Shown here: positions 34,324 through 48,400 of the stretch, piece after piece
Layout of the letters: each line of letters starts with the position of its first letter
Position numbering within the stretch: the stretch's first letter is position 1
Source of the DNA: Scenedesmus sp. ARA3
Taxonomy: Eukaryota; Chlorophyta; Chlorophyceae; Sphaeropleales; Scenedesmaceae
NCBI GenBank assembly: GCA_004335835.1
Contig: RWJK01001898.1
Location: forward strand, 62,001 to 126,000
DNA: 64,000 nucleotides
Direction of reading: 5' to 3'
Translations under genes and position numbers: made by a program
Notes under the pieces: model-generated
Told to the model about the DNA's origin: nothing
The model's input: the letters and a program-made list of their open reading frames with translations, nothing else
Database searches by the model: none

Positions 34324-37300
34324 ATGCAAGCTGGGCAAATATGCAGAGCCTCCAACTGCTGCGCTGTTATTTGCCACACATGGTCACCTGCATACCTCAA
34401 CCAGTTGCTTTGCCTTGTTGCGCAACGCCTCTGCAGGGGTCGCAATGTAGAAGGGCAGTGCGCAATTGAGGGTCCTGTGCCCCTTGTAACACGCCCAACA
34501 GCAGTGCTGGAGCTTCTGCAGGCGCCTGTGTCCAGTGTTGTTGCCAGCAAGCTCACTTCCGGAGCAGTAGTCGGTGGTGCCGTCTACACATGGGGTGAAG
34601 GGGCAGCAGGCAAGCTAGGCCATGGCAGCGCAGCTTCACTGACAGTACCCAGCAGGGTGAGTCTCTGCGTGCAGCTGAATTGCACAACAGCAGCAGGTCC
34701 ACTGTTTGGGACCGCAAATACGTCCTGCCAGGCTCGTGTTCCAGCTTGTGCTGCTGTGCTTTGGGACAGAGGCAGTGGTCCCTGTTGTGCAGCACTCTCG
34801 CCAGCTGGGCTGCCTGCGTGCTGCTGTTTCCTGCAAGCACCCACCTGCAAGCGGCCACCCTGGAGACCCTGTGTATAAGGTCATGTGCCCTGTCACCAGA
34901 GTGTTGCGGGGCCTAGCGCCGGGCCAGCCAACCCACACAACACTGGAGCAGCACGCTGCTTTGTCTCCCTTGCTTTTAGCACGCATAGCCTAATCCTGAG
35001 TGCTTGAGCAGCCGTGCAGAACTGTTTTCTGTTGATATTTCACAGGTGGAGGCGCTGGTGGGCCGCTCCCCTATCAGTGCAGCAGCACTGGGCCACCACC
35101 ACAGCCTCTTCGTGGACCAGGGTGAGCGGCAGGCGCAGCAACAGCAGCCGCCTGACAAAGCAGCAGGCAGCAATAGCAGTGGCATCTGCTGTGCATGCTG
35201 GAACAGTGGCATGCAGTGAGTGGTGTGGAAAAGTCCCACGCTGCGGTGTTGCTTGTGCTTGCATTGTTGCAACAAGCAGCTGTGGATGGCTGAGCACATG
35301 TAGCTGCGGGGCCAGCCCAGCGTCTGCAATCTGCATGTTCCGCTGTGTGCACGATGCAGTGCTTTTGTTGAGCGCCACCCTGTCATTCACTCTCACCAGT
35401 GTCTTGCTCAGTTGAACCTGCTCCTGTGCCTGCTGCTGACTGTGCGTGCTGTGTTGCTCACTGCAGCTGGCAGCTTATGGGCTTGTGGAGAGGTGCGTGG
35501 TGTGCCTGCGATGTCGTATTGGCTGACGTCCAGAAGTTGGTGTTCACAGCGTCCATCTACATGCGCTGCAGGATGTGTCGGTATTGCAGATCATGCATTC
35601 CAGGAGCTGCCGTTGCTGGGCAGCTTGCGAATGTGGGTTGTCGGCACTCCTGGGTGGGGGCAGAATGGATTAACCTCAGGAAGCTGGGGAGGAGGTTGCA
35701 CAGCAGCTCCCTTGCAGGACGCTGACCTGCTGCTGCTGCTGCTGCTGCTGCTGCATTGGTGCGTGCTGCAGAACAAGGAGGGGCAGTGCGGCTTTGGCAC
35801 CCCGCTGGATGTGATTGCGGTGCAGCACCGGCGCGCCCAGCAGCAGGAGGCGCTGATGCCATTGGCAGCTGCCGCACAGGTGGGCCTGGGTGACAAATGT
35901 GCTGCAGGGCCGTGGCGTGCGAGGGTGGTGTGTAGTGCTGCGGCAGTGGTTCGTGGTGGGGCTCGGGCTGCGCACTTGGGTGGTGGTGATGCTGCAGTGC
36001 TGTATGGTTGGAGAGCTGCAAGTTTGTGTGTTTTGCTGATCTGCAAGATTCGTGTGGCTGTAGCTGCGTTGAGTTGGTTGGAAGTCTCCTTGCTGTACAG
36101 TGGACTGCCTTGTGTGCATTCTGATGCTTTCTTGTCTTGTTGTCTTGCATGCGCTCCGCCGTCTGCTTTGTTCTGCGCTGCTTGTTGCAGGGCCACGTTG
36201 GCGCTGACAGATACCAGCAGTACCTGCGTGCAGCTGCAGGCAGTACTGCCAGCAGCAGCAGGGGCACGCAGCAAGCAGCAGCTGCGCCCTACATAGCACA
36301 AGGCTGGGGCAGCTTAGGCGGCGGCAGCAGTCGAGCAGAGCAGCAGCAGCAGCAGCAGCACGTGCAGGGCGCGAAATTTGGCAGGAGTACAGGCTGGAGT
36401 TCGATTCGGGACCCCTGGACCGCTGCAGCAGCCGCGAGAAGAGGCAGCATCGGCGGCAGCAGCAGCAGCATCAGCAGCACTTGGGGCTCAAGCCGAGGCT
36501 CTGGATCTGCTGGCAGCTTCTTTGGTGGCAACAGCAGTGGCAGTGCAGAGCAGATAAGTATGTCGGGGGTTTGGGGCGGAGCTAGCCTAGAAACGCACCT
36601 ATCTGCTGCTGGGTTGCTCCCTGGGCAGGTCGGTGTGCCTGCCAGGGTGGGTGCCGGGCCTTGCAGCATGATGAGTGCTGCTGCTGCTGCTACTGGGGAC
36701 GCAGCAGCAGCAGCAGCAGCAGCAGCAGAGGCTGCACAGCAGCTGGGCAGTGCGGAGGTGGTGGCTGTAGCGGCGTCCAGTTACTTCAGCCTCGCACTGA
36801 CAGCCAAGGGTGAAGTGTGGACTTTTGGTGAGTGCACGTCCGGCTTCTTGGATGAACACAGCATGTGCAGCAGGCGGTGCTGTGTCTCATGTTGAACATG
36901 AGTATCGTGCACTTCTTCGCTCAAGAGCTAGCCATTTGCTTCTCCCTGAATAATTTCTTGACACAACTTGTTTCTCTTATGCCCTGTATTGCACTTGTCA
37001 GGCGTTGCTTGTAGCCTGCCACCTGCCTGCTCCTGGCGGTGATGCATGCATTCGCTGCACTGTTTGATAGTCGGCTGCGTCCTGTCTGCAAATGTATATT
37101 GCTGCAAATGCAGGTGCCGATTACAATGGTGCTTTGGGCTCTGAGGGAAGCAGCTGGCAGAGCAGTCCTCGCAAAGTGGGTCAGCCACTGTCAGCAGCAC
37201 TGGCAGCAGCAGGCGGCGCTGTCGCGATCGCTGCCGGCGGCACGTTTGCAGCTGCAATCACTGCATCTGGCCGCTGTGTTGTGTGGGGTAAGCTGGCTGG

Positions 37301-37868
37301 CGGATTGCCTGCTGCACCTGGCCTCACCGCTGCTGCTGCTGCTGCTGCTGATAGTGGGGATGCTGGTGCTGCTGGTATGTTTGCTGAGGTGGTGTTGCCT
37401 GATGGTGTGAGGATCAGCAGCATTGCAGCAGGGCAGCAGCATCTGTTATTAAGCGATGAGCAGCATGTGTGGGTGGTTGGGCGCTGGGTGGATGCGGAAG
37501 GTGGGCAGGCCGGTGTTGCACACTGGCGTCACCCGCAGCTGGTGCTGAGTCTGACTGGGAGTGAGTGCGTCACCCGCGTGACGGCCGGGTCACACTCAAG
37601 TGCCGCAGTTACATCGCAGGGGCGGCTGTGGCTGTGGGGCAGGCTGGTCGATCAGCAGCATGGCGCGGGCATCATGCGCAGGTTTGGTGGCAAGGATGGG
37701 CAGCAGCACCATCAGCAGCAGCAGCAGCAGGTGCTGGCTGCGAGTAGTGGCGGGGCAGATTACAGCTGGGCAGGGTTTGGTGGGCATGCGCCGCAGCTGG
37801 TGCGGGAGCTGTCTGGTGTGAGGGATGTTGCATTGGGTGGCTGGCATGCACTGGTGCTGGCAGAGTAG
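34324..37868 (+). CDS. RCC1-repeat protein (about 644 aa, start uncertain)
   Basis: Exons 34324-34656, 35046-35121, 35467-35492, 35772-35879, 36191-36827 and 37114-37868 join in frame. RCC1-type beta-propeller repeats are visible: VYTWGEGAAGKLGHG, then GHHHSLFVDQ and GSLWACGENKEGQCGFG. Further repeats are SSYFSLALTAKGEVWTFGAD, AAGQQHLLLSDEQHVWVVG, SHSSAAVTSQGRLWLWGR and GGWHALVLAE at the very end. The 26-base exon 3 encodes a strand and is confirmed by phase. A Ser/Gly/Gln-rich insertion of about 170 residues lies in exon 5. RCC1 propellers serve as exchange factors for small GTPases or as interaction platforms; which applies here cannot be told. The first exon is open upstream to the ATG at 34324, but a CAG at 34433-34435 could be an acceptor with an earlier first exon. 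Confidence 0.75.
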
Positions 37869-40685
37869 TGCTGGTTCGCTTATGTACAGCAGCGGTCGTG
37901 CTGCTGGGCGAGTAGTGTTGCTGGAGGATGCCGTCCCATTGTGCAGAGCCCCAGCAAGTGCAAACAGCACTGCTTGCGCCACTGAAGAGTATATTGGTGG
38001 GCTGGCTGGCTGCGTCTTGGAAGGATGTACAGTTCAATCTGGCCTGCACACATGTGAGTTGCCAAAAGCACTCTGTCGGCAAATGTGTTGACAAGTCTGG
38101 AGGGGTTGAATGGGTGGGGGAAGAGTGGGGACGGCAGCAGGCTGCTGTATTTGCCAACTTGGCTCACGGCTGCAATTTGTTGATGCACCAAACACTTGGG
38201 ACAGCAGCTCAACACAGCAGCAGAGGCAGCTGTTCAAGCATGTGTCAGCTGTAGCAGGTACTGGCTCCCTGTCATTTTGGCTGCAGCAGGTATAACACAG
38301 TCAGGCAGATCAGCTGCAATGCTGGCATGCCAGGCTGCAGGAAAATGAAGTGATGTGGAGTTGCTGCATGAAGCAACGCAGGATTTAGCTTACCAGCGGC
38401 GCTTGGCTCTTATTGCGCAGGAGCGGGGCCGTAACCCGAACTGCTGGGTGTTAGCTATAGTGTGCACAATATTTTTTCTCGTGACGTAAAGAGCATCAAC
38501 GCAGGCGGCCAACAGAACACAATGTTCATGATAATGAATGCTGGTGTATCGGTGGAAGGGCTGTTTGTGTGCATGCACTTGTACTTCCTCCTCAAACTTA
38601 TGCTGCCTGCCAGTGTGGCAACTTGGTCAGGTTGAGAGCTGCTAGTACCTGTCCTGGTGCTTTGTGGCTACACAGCAAGTTGATGTCCTCTGTACAAACG
38701 CAGCAGGATATCTCAGACAACAAGTTGTTGATGGAGAGATTTAGTTGCGTGCAAGCAGGCTACTGATACATCCTACTAGGTACCTACCGGTTACCGACGC
38801 TTTGCAGCTGAGACTGGCTTCGCCCTAACCACCAGCGCCATTGGCAACAAACTTCCCTGTGCAGACGAAGCTGGTTCTAGCCTGGATTGCTTGGACTGTT
38901 GCATGGATGCAGCACAAAAGCAGGAGAGTCACTGCAGCCAGCAGCATTGTCACGCCGTTGCCAAATAGCACGCCAATGCCACACTTTGCCAATGGCTTTG
39001 GAATATGTTGCATGGCGCATTGACAGCATGGTGAGCTTTCTCAAAAGCGAACTCACCAGTGCAGTGAGGCGGTGCGGGGCCCCGGGTGCAGCTTTCCTTT
39101 GCCAGCAGATGTCACAGAAGAAGACACGAAGTCCACTGTTGTTGGTTTGTTGTGATGGCACAGCACGTCCCAAGGCCACGTTCAAGGTCTGGTTGCAACA
39201 TTTGGTTCTCTGTTAACAGGTTCTCTGTCTGTGTCCTACCCTGATCTTACTGTCGTACAACCCCTGACCCTCCCACCGTCCGACCTTAGCTCTTTCCACG
39301 TCTGCATGTTGTTCTTGCATTTGAATCAATGTTGTGCCTGCATTCAATGCAACGATTGCCAACCGTCCAAAACTGCCAAAACACAACAGTGATGCTGGTC
39401 AAACATCAACACTTGAGGTTGAAGCCGAGAACAAGCGGTCTAAGCAGCACCAGCAGACTGGTGGTCACAGCATAGTGCCACGCTCCTTCGGGCAGTCACT
39501 GCACTAGTGTAGTACTACAATCATCATGAGTGATGTACTGCTGCGACCTTTCACGGCGTTTCACGGCAAGGTCTTGAAACTCGAAACGTACGAAATGTGT
39601 TTCAAAGCGATACGTTTTGAAACGTATCAATCGTTTCGTGCAACACAGCCAGCCGCGGCGCAGCTTGCCCAGCGCAAGACTGTTACTACCAGTCTCAGCG
39701 GCTGAGAAAGCTTTCCTGGGCCTAAAAAGTCCGCACGTACTACTACGTATTCAACAACCGCACTCATCGAGGTGCATACAGTACACACAAAAACCCCAGG
39801 GAAACGTGTGTTTAGTTGTCAAAGTTTTTCAGTCAGGCCAGCGCGCCATGGCTGAGCACAAGGTTGAGGAACGGGAGGAACGGCTCTTGTCCTCTGAGGA
39901 AGGAGATAATGAGGAGGCTGTGCCCTCAGCAGCTCGCATTGCCAAGCTCCTCAACCAGAGCAGGATCGCATCACGCCAATGGGTGATCCGTTATAACTAG
40001 GTACGGCCATGCCAGAACTGTGTCCTGATACCTGTAAACTGCTACAATTCACACAATCGTGACACCTGCAGGCGAAATACGATTCAAACTTCGGCATGAC
40101 AAGGTCGACTGCTGCAGGAAAGCAGCAACGCTCTGCCGCAGATAAGCACCTGAACCGTTCCCAGTGACTGGCGGCCAGGCATGCATGCTTGGCAAGCAAG
40201 CTGAAGCATGCATGCTTAGAGCCGACGCAAACTTTGCCAGGTGACCTGTCATTGGCTCCCCAACGGGCGAGGTTACTCTTGTAACTTTCACCGGCTAGTA
40301 CCACTTCCGCTGGCGCCAGCCTGAAAGTCCTGGTTGTCATGGTAAAGATATACTCTGGCCAACATGTGAAATGTGACCTCACGCCATCTCGTGATACAGC
40401 TGACCCACGAATGCACAAGCAGGCTTCTGTATCCTGCTCAGAAGTAATAAGAATTGCAGGTAACACACATTGCAGTATCACAATGCAGCATATTGCGCCA
40501 CTCACATGTCTAGAAGTGCCCCCCCCAAATAGCCACAATGGCTGTGCATGCCCCCAAGTAAGCCGGGAGTTTACACATGCCGCGCAAACATTGCATGAAT
40601 CATCTTAATGGAATTGCTGGACCTTGTGTGAATCTGGTGAGTAACTCTGCCCACAGCCTGAGCCAAGCACGTAACAAAAACCAAC
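37869..40685. other. Long intergenic region, no confident gene
   Basis: A frame at 39849-40000 (starting MAEHKVEEREERLLS, acidic and helical, ending in TAG) has plausible protein-like composition but no family resemblance and no splice partners. The 39541-39645 stretch contains a cluster of inverted short motifs. Other open frames look random. The RCC1-like and R3H genes converge here. Confidence 0.4.
39541..39645. repeat. Cluster of inverted GAAACG/CGTTTC motifs
   Basis: The motif GAAACG or its complement occurs about five times within 100 bp, including GATACGTTTTGAAACGTATC, a perfect palindrome. Such clusters are typical of subterminal regions of hAT-like elements, but no flanking inverted ends or target duplication could be defined. 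Confidence 0.45.
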
Positions 40686-43314
40686 TCAGACCATGACGTA
40701 GTCATCGCTGTGCATGTCACTAACGCTGCCGTGCACATGCATCTTCATATATCGCCCCAAGCCGTGCTGGTCGAAGCTGCTGCCAAGCTCATGCAGAGCC
40801 ATGATGACGTCACAACAAGTAATGGCATCATGCTGTAGCAGCCAGTGCGCAGCTCGGCTGCCGTGCTCCACACCAACATCACCAGCAGCAACATCCACAT
40901 AGCCCGTGACAGCAGCAGCATCTACGACGCTGCCGCCGCTGCTGCTGCCGGCTCCTGCCGCTGACGCGCCTGCTTCAACTGCCGCTGCTGCTGGAGGTGG
41001 TGATGTACCTCCGCCAGCTGCTGCTGCTGTCTGATGCTGCTGCTGCTGCCGGTGCTGGGGTTTGCGCCGCACGCACACCAGCTTGCTGCCGCTGACGACT
41101 CGCGTGCTGGACAGCAGGCCATGGAACTCTGCCAGGCCGTGCACCAGCAGCCGCGCAAAGCCGTCAGGCAGCTCCAGCAGCTGCTCAGCATGGGGGTCAG
41201 GCTGCAGCAGCAGCCAACACACAGGGATGATGTGATGGTGAGATGACAATCGGTGGCAGACACCGCTTGGAGCTGTGCAACAGTGTGTGCACCACATGCG
41301 TAGCGCTAGCAGCAGCAAGAAGGTCTAGAGCAGGGATATCAGGCACAACCGGCCGCTGTTGATCGTCTGCTTGCGCCTTCCCCGTCACAGCATCACCAAG
41401 TTCAGCACTTACAACATCCTGCAACATCACCAGCTGCTCGGCATGTGTGTTGCCACCTGGACCCTGGCGCTTTTGAGCAGTCATAAGCCCTGACCCTACC
41501 ACGTTCACACACACGCAAACGGCCTCACCTGCCTCACCTGCTCCAGCAGCTGCCGCATATTATGGTGTTGAGGGGGGAGAGGGCTTATGAAGGGACACCC
41601 TGGTGCTGCACAGCAACATTGGTTATATAAATGGTCTCACCTGCTCCAGCAGCTGCAGCAGCTGCATCTCCAGCTCCAGCACGCTGTGCACATTGGCCTT
41701 CTTCAGCGCAGACCTGAGTGGCGGCAGCATGCATCGGCACACAGCATCAAACATCATGCATATGGTGTCTTACTGCGCACACGCCCTGCGCAGCGCAGAG
41801 TCGCGCCCGCAAACAGCTGCAGACGTGTACACAAGATCCACTTGCTTGGTCTGTTTAGGTAACCACACACCTACTGCACAGCGCTGATGTCGCTGCGGGT
41901 TCCAGCACTTCTAAGCTTGCGTGCTGTCTGCAAAAAAAATGCAGCCAGCGCAGCATGTGACGATGGTCCACACACAACTACGCGATACCAGTGAGGCCCA
42001 TACTGCGGTGTGCTCACCTAGCACTGCGGCTCACAGCCCGCCACCTGTCAAGCGCTGCTGCTGCTGCCGCCTCCTGCTGCTCATGCCGCGTGATCAGCGT
42101 GCCTGGCCTGTGTTGTTGCTGCTGTTGTTGCTGCTGCTCCTGGTTGTGCTGCTCCCAGCGCTGCAGCAGGCAGGCAGGCGGAACCAACAGCGGAGGCTGT
42201 CACGCGGAGTGTGCGATGGCGGTTACTAATGCAGACAATCCTGTACCGCAAACTCAACAGCAACTACTCGCCGCTGGTTGATTGCCGCCACAGTTTGGTG
42301 GCAAAGACCGCACAACCCCAGGGCCGCCATCCGGCCCACTTGCAGCACTATGGCCTGCCAATAGAACACACGACCTTGCGATATAAACAGCAAAACCTTG
42401 GAAACACAACCCCTGTGCTCACCCTGTTGTGGCTCTTACCTTCCAAGATGGTGCCAGGACCCGCATGCCCCTACTTTTTTTGCCCCTACCCACCGCATGC
42501 CCCTACCCTCTCTCAGCCAAGGCCGCACCTGCAGCACCTTGTCCTGCTTGTCCAGGTCAATGTTCCTGAAGTGCTCCCACAGCGGCAGGTGCTCCGGGGC
42601 CATGGCACTGGCAAAGGCAGAGGGAGGAGGGTAGCTGCAGCACCATGCACAAGCAACAGCAGCACCAGGCTACTTGGCGCATGTACGGACACAGCTGCGT
42701 TCCACCAAACAATGATCCTCTTATCGCAGCAACATACTGTGCCACAAACAACTTGCTGCCTCGCTTCTGTGGTTCATGCACCAGTGTTGCCGGAGTTCGC
42801 AAGGTTGCAGCCACAATCTCGGCCGAGAAGGCAGTTACTACCATTGCAGTAGTACTGCATGTGCATACGACAGCAGCAGCAGCACCGCGCACCTGCCGAA
42901 AGGCACCGGGCTGAACTGCGACTGCATGTCCTGCGCACTCATGGGCCCAGCCATGTCACGCAGCACCTGCAGCAGCAGCAGGCTTGCAGACTAGCCACCT
43001 GTGACAAGACGCAGGCTGCTGCAGATGCGTATCACTGCAAAAGTGGCAAAAAGCTGCTGCGGATGCCGCTAACCAAGCAGCTGGTAACTTGGACTGCTGA
43101 CCTGCACAGCCAAGAGCAAGACGGTTGCTTGTAAGCACGTTCATCCTCCTGCTGCTGCTAGTAGATATCAGTAGTATTGCATGCGGCATGTGAGATGCAA
43201 CCACCTGCAAAAGCTGGCGGTGTTGGACTGCCTGTATGCTGCGGGCATGCGGCCAGCAAACACTGCTCGCCTGGCTTACTGCAGACATGCCAGGTGATCC
43301 AAAGCAGCTCCAGT

Positions 43315-43357
<43 letters not shown>

Positions 43358-43939
43358 CCTTTTCATTCAGCCACCGGCGCCGCCTCCTGTGGCCTGCCTG
43401 CTCAATGGCCCGGATCTCCTGCAGCTCCTGCTCACTGCCGGCAGATACCTGTGGCAGCAGAAGCATAACACGTTCAATTCAAGCCAAGCAGCACGTGTCA
43501 GTGCTGTAGGGGATAAGTCAACGCAGCATGCAGCAGAGGTTGCTGCATAGCTAAAAGGAGAGCGGTATGTTGCAGCTGGCAAGGGCAGGCTGCAGGCATG
43601 CATGGAACTGAGCAGCCCAAGTACTGCTGTTAGGTGTTGATGCTGGTCATTTTTTCTCTGCAGGACTGCAACCATCGTAGATCCCATGCTGTAGCAAGAA
43701 GCTGTCTGCAGCATGCATGGATCGCCGAACTGTTGCTGCTGCTGCTGCTCTTGAAAGCTGCAGATCGGTATGTTGCAGGCAGACACAACACTGCTGACCT
43801 TGTTTCGCTGAAGCTGCAGCCACACATCGTCTTTGGCTCGCCTCAGGCCGCTGCTTCGCTTCCTGGTGGTGACGCTCTCTCGGAGAGTGTACCTGCTGCC
43901 ATCAGGCATGATGTAGGGAGCGTGCGGCTTTTCTGACAT
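40686..43939 (-). CDS. R3H-domain protein, R3HDM4-like (362 aa, 7 exons)
   Basis: Exons 43939-43799, 43448-43359, 42966-42893, 42607-42529, 42160-42045, 41713-41641 and 41201-40686 join in frame (1089 nt). The N-terminal region contains the basic stretch GHRRRRRWLNEK and an EHLPLWEHF segment, as in the R3H-associated N-terminal domain. The last exon starts LPDGFARLLVHGLAEFHGL: Arg followed three residues later by His gives the R3H motif that binds single-stranded nucleic acid. SKLVCVRRK closes the domain. A polyglutamine run (exon 5) and an Ala/Gly/Ser-rich insert follow, then a C-terminus with DVIMALHELGSSF. A role in RNA or single-stranded DNA binding follows from the family; the target is unknown. 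Introns carry short copies of exon 6 (41525-41550) and of exon 7's start (41415-41450). Confidence 0.85.
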
Positions 43940-45423
43940 CTTTTATATGTACTCTGGAGTAAGTGACGGACACTGTGCAAAGCGGAGCCGAAGCAGAACT
44001 GAATGCCAGCTGCTGAGAATGGCAGCAAGTGCAACAGCCCAGCACAGCAGAAAATTTAGGTTCACGTTTGCTGTCAGCAGACGTGCAATAGTCTGGCAAG
44101 ACCACTACATGAGCAGTGCACTGACTGGTTCGACGTTCAAGAAATGACAAGGCAGGGCTTGAAAGCTTACTGCCAGCCAGCTTTGCCTCTGGCAGTGAGG
44201 ATTGCTCTGCTGCTCATCTAAGTCAGCCACACGATCATGCGAATGCCTTGTGCGCAAGCATGCGTCCCTGCGATGTCAAAAGTGCAGGCAGCGAGTCCCA
44301 CAGGCCCCGAGGGCGTGCCAGGCTACTAGCGCTGTGTGCAGTGTCACCAGCCTGTAGCGTCCCCACCTTGCTAATAAATGGCGCACAATGAGGGCCTTTC
44401 AATATCAATCATTCTTTCAGATCTATTAATGAGCAGCTCTGAAAAGGACCACGGCGCAGGCAATAGGTGTGCTTTTGGTTGTAGATTGCGCTGAAGGTTG
44501 CCAAGCTGACGGTCAGGGTTGTCTCAGATTACCACTGCCCCCTCTCCCCTCCCCGCATTGCTGCCCAGCACAGGAGTGTGGTGATCATGCTAAAAGAGCT
44601 GTGATATCACTAGAAATGTGTATGCTGGTTATAAATAGCCGTACATGTTGCTGTCTCTGTTCTGCCTAACGTCCACCCGCCCGGGCCGGGCAGGCAGGAA
44701 GGTTGACTTTTGTGTTATGAATCAAAGATTCATGTACAAGAAATCAACGTCGCTTTTCAAACTACAATGCCTGGTCCGGCAGCAATCTGCTGTGCCAAAC
44801 AGCACCTGTGTCCTGTGACGCACTGCAAGTCAACCTGCTCCCGGTCGCCGGGTGACTGTGGCCAACGATCAATCGGCAGTAGATCCTTCAAACATGTTGT
44901 ACGTGGTTGTAGCAACAAGAGTTCGTGCGTTGGTCGCCACGCCCACACGCAGCACAAGGTGGTAGATTTAGCCCGAGGAAGGCGCGTGCCACAAGTGCGT
45001 AGACCAGACGCTCTGTCATGACGGCCAAAGTCCATTGGGCGATAAACGGCTGCGTCGACGGCTTCGCGTCATACTGTGCCGTGTGTACACGTCAGCAGCG
45101 AGCTCTGGTTGTGGCATCAGTCAACACAGCAGGCACAGAGCAAGGAACAGCAGCTCTTCCACCAAAGATCTTGCTGGACACACACAAGACGCATCAAACC
45201 ATTTGAAAGTGTCAAAATCACATCTGCAAGATGTACCAGGCTATCACATGGAGTGAGTGACCTGCCACATACTGACACCCTGCTGTGTACCAGCTGCCGC
45301 TCTAGCAGACATTGCTGTCAGCTACAGCAGCTTCCAAGCTTACGGGTTCATCACTTCATGCAACTCTCGCAGCGCTGTCTCACCTCGGTCTCTGAAGAAC
45401 AATCTGTCACCTGCCGCTACAGC
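43940..45423. other. Intergenic, divergent promoter region
   Basis: This lies between the R3H gene (-) and the PHO4 gene (+), so it must contain both promoters. No coding exon, TATA box or repeat is clear. An extra 5' exon of the transporter could lie in the right part, because its N-terminal start at 45424 is the least certain part of that model. Confidence 0.4.
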
Positions 45424-48400
45424 ATGTCGTTGGCAGTCGCTGGCAGTGTTAACAACTGTGCTGCTGTGCTGACTTGGCTGACAACCATCATCTGCCTCAC
45501 CTGTCCGCCCCGCATTGTGTGTGTAGTGTTCGGGTTTGGGTTTGTGCTGGCTCTGGTGGTGGCATTTGGCCTTGGCGCCAATGTGAGTGGCTGAGCAGCA
45601 CATCTGGCAGCGGCAGCTGCTGTTACCGCGGCTTTTCCTGCCAAGCACAGCCACAGCATGCGCAGCCACACATAGTCTGGCAGCGCCAAGCTCATATGGC
45701 TGCCTGGATCTGAGTTCTGGCAGCGGCAGTTGACTTAATGTATGTGATTGTCTTCTGCAGCTGCCATCTGGCTGTGCATGCTTGCATGTGCTTGCAGACC
45801 AGCACTAGCCATGCCTGTGTGTGCTTGCAAGGCGCCGCATCCCTCGCTGATGGCAGCAGCACTTTGGTTTAAGCTGTGTGGTCAGCAATGCAGCTGGCAG
45901 AGTGCATTACATGAAAGATCCATGCAAGCCAGAACTGGTCATGTGTGCATATCTGCAAGCTGCGTGATGACTGACAGCCGGCTGCTTGGCTGCTGCAACT
46001 CGTCGCAATGGGTCATCCCCGTGTGGCTGCAGGACGTTGCAAACATGTTTGGGCCGTCGGTTGGTGCCCGTGCACTGACCATGCGCCAGGCATTGCTGGT
46101 GGCAGCCATCTTTGAGTTCCTGGGAGCAGTGCTCATGGTGAGCACAACAATTCAGCACAACACGCGCAACTGTCACGATACATCTTGTTTGCAACATTCG
46201 ACTGACATAGGTGCAGCAGGAGGAGCAGGCAATAGCTGCTACACAGCAGACATCTGGTGATACCCCAGCAATACAGGGGTATGCCTGCAGCCGCAGCAGC
46301 TGCTCGCATCGGACATACAGCTTGTCCTAGCGCTGACATCTCACCGCTGCCTTGCTCTGATCCTATGCTGGTGTCTGCTGCACTTGTTTGCAATGTGTCA
46401 GGGTGCTGGTGTGTCTGACACGATCAGGTCGGGCATCACCAACATTGAGTTCTTCATCCCAAGGCCTGACATCCTGGCATACGGTGCGTCGCTGCCCTGC
46501 TGGATATGCCGCGTCATATTGCCACACAACATGGAGGTGCTGAAAAATGGTGCTATGCATACTGTTACAATAGCTTGCCGTCATTGTTAGTTCCTGATGT
46601 TACCTTACCATTGATTGCATTCTGGTGGTGCACTGCTGGCATGCCAGCAGCTGCACTCCACACCCTGCTGCACTATCCAGCAAGGCGCCCTGATGAAGAA
46701 TAAAATATGCAGCAATGTAATAACAGTGTTCTTACATGCTGCCCTCCTGCTTGCTTGCAGGCATGATGTCAGCACTGGGTGGCACTGGAACCTGGATGAT
46801 TGCTGCCACATACTGGGAGGTGAGCACAGGCAGCATTGATTCAATTATTGTATTTACTTACGGATACGGATTTTTGCTGACTTACGGATTCAATTAAATA
46901 GCTCTGCTGAATCTCGCCACAGTGCTCAGAAAGCAGCTGGTCTTGCAACAGCATGCGAACAATGCGATGTGTTGTTCTTATAACAACTTCAGAGTGTCGT
47001 GGCGATGTAGCACACCTGTTTGGCGTAGCCATACACCTGCTGCGCAATGGCTAATTACTTCTGCTGCTGTGTGCTGCTGCTGCCTTTGGTGCTGCTGAAT
47101 GTTTGCTGCAGTTGCCTGTGAGCTCGACACAGGCCATCATCTCTTCAGTGGCTGGCATGTGAGTGATCCTGTTGCAGTTGGTGCTGGTTACTGATATGTT
47201 GGTCGAAAATGACAAATGCATCCGCCTATGTACATCGCAGCCTCGAGCATCGTACAGCATGCCTTACTGGCTGGTGTGTTAGTCAGCTGTGTTGAAGTGC
47301 TGTTCTTGTGAATGCATGCACGCATGTAATCAACGTGTTGCTGTCTGCTGCTGCAGGGCCATCGTTGCCAAGGGATGGAATGCTGTCGTATGGACTGCAC
47401 GCACCCCGGCCTTCCCTTACATGAAGGGCATGAGCTTCATCGTGAGTGCATTTTTGTTTTACAAACTGCCAGTGACATGTTACATATCCACGCACCTTAT
47501 TGCCATACAACGTAGCAGCTGTACAGAAAACTACGCACTTCGGTTATCTGCATCGTTGACTGGTCTGCTTCGTGATGCAAGGCTTCTGCATTCCCTGCAT
47601 AAGTTACAAGCCTCACAATCCCTGCTGCACCTGCTGCGCTGCACTGCAACTGCAGGCCTTGTCCTGGCTGGTGGCACCGCTGCTGGCAGCAATTGCCTCC
47701 TGCTTCCTCTTCTTCATCATCCGCACGTTCATCCTGCGCTCCAAGAATGCCTACCAGCGCTCGCTGTTCGTGCTGCCGGTGTTCACCTTCATCACCTTCT
47801 TCACCGTCACTTGGTTCACCATTGTCAAGTGAGTCGCACTGGCACCTGTTTCGCTTTGTTCACACGAGCACAGCATTGCTGTCTGAACTGTGTTTTTCTA
47901 CAATGGTGCTTCTGCCAAGCACAGGCTGTGTGTTCACTGCCATCATTGTGGCTGGTGGTGCCATGCTGCCCACTGGCGCCCATTCCTAGCCTTTTGGACC
48001 TGCACAAACCAACGTGTTGGCCTCTCCTCACCATCTGCAAATGCATACCTGCTGCTGTGTCATACCCCCATGTCAATTCACTGCTGCATATCAACAGGGC
48101 TGGCGTGCAGTACAACTGGCACAAGATGCCCGATGCAAAGAAGGCGTGGATCTCCATTGTGGTGGCTGCCGGCACAATGCTGCTGTCGCTGTTCCCCGGG
48201 CTGCGGCTGCTGAAGAAGAATGTGGAGGCTGATCTGGAGGCAGAGGCAGCTGAGAAGTGAGTGAGGCCGGGGGAGATACAGGGTTCAAGGGTTCAAGGGT
48301 TGAAGCTGGGTGCAGTGAGGTGGGCGGGCTGCTGCAGCATTGCGTACGTGTGTGCGCGTGTGTGTGGCAAAGCTGCGCATGTGGAGGCAGCACCGCCCAC

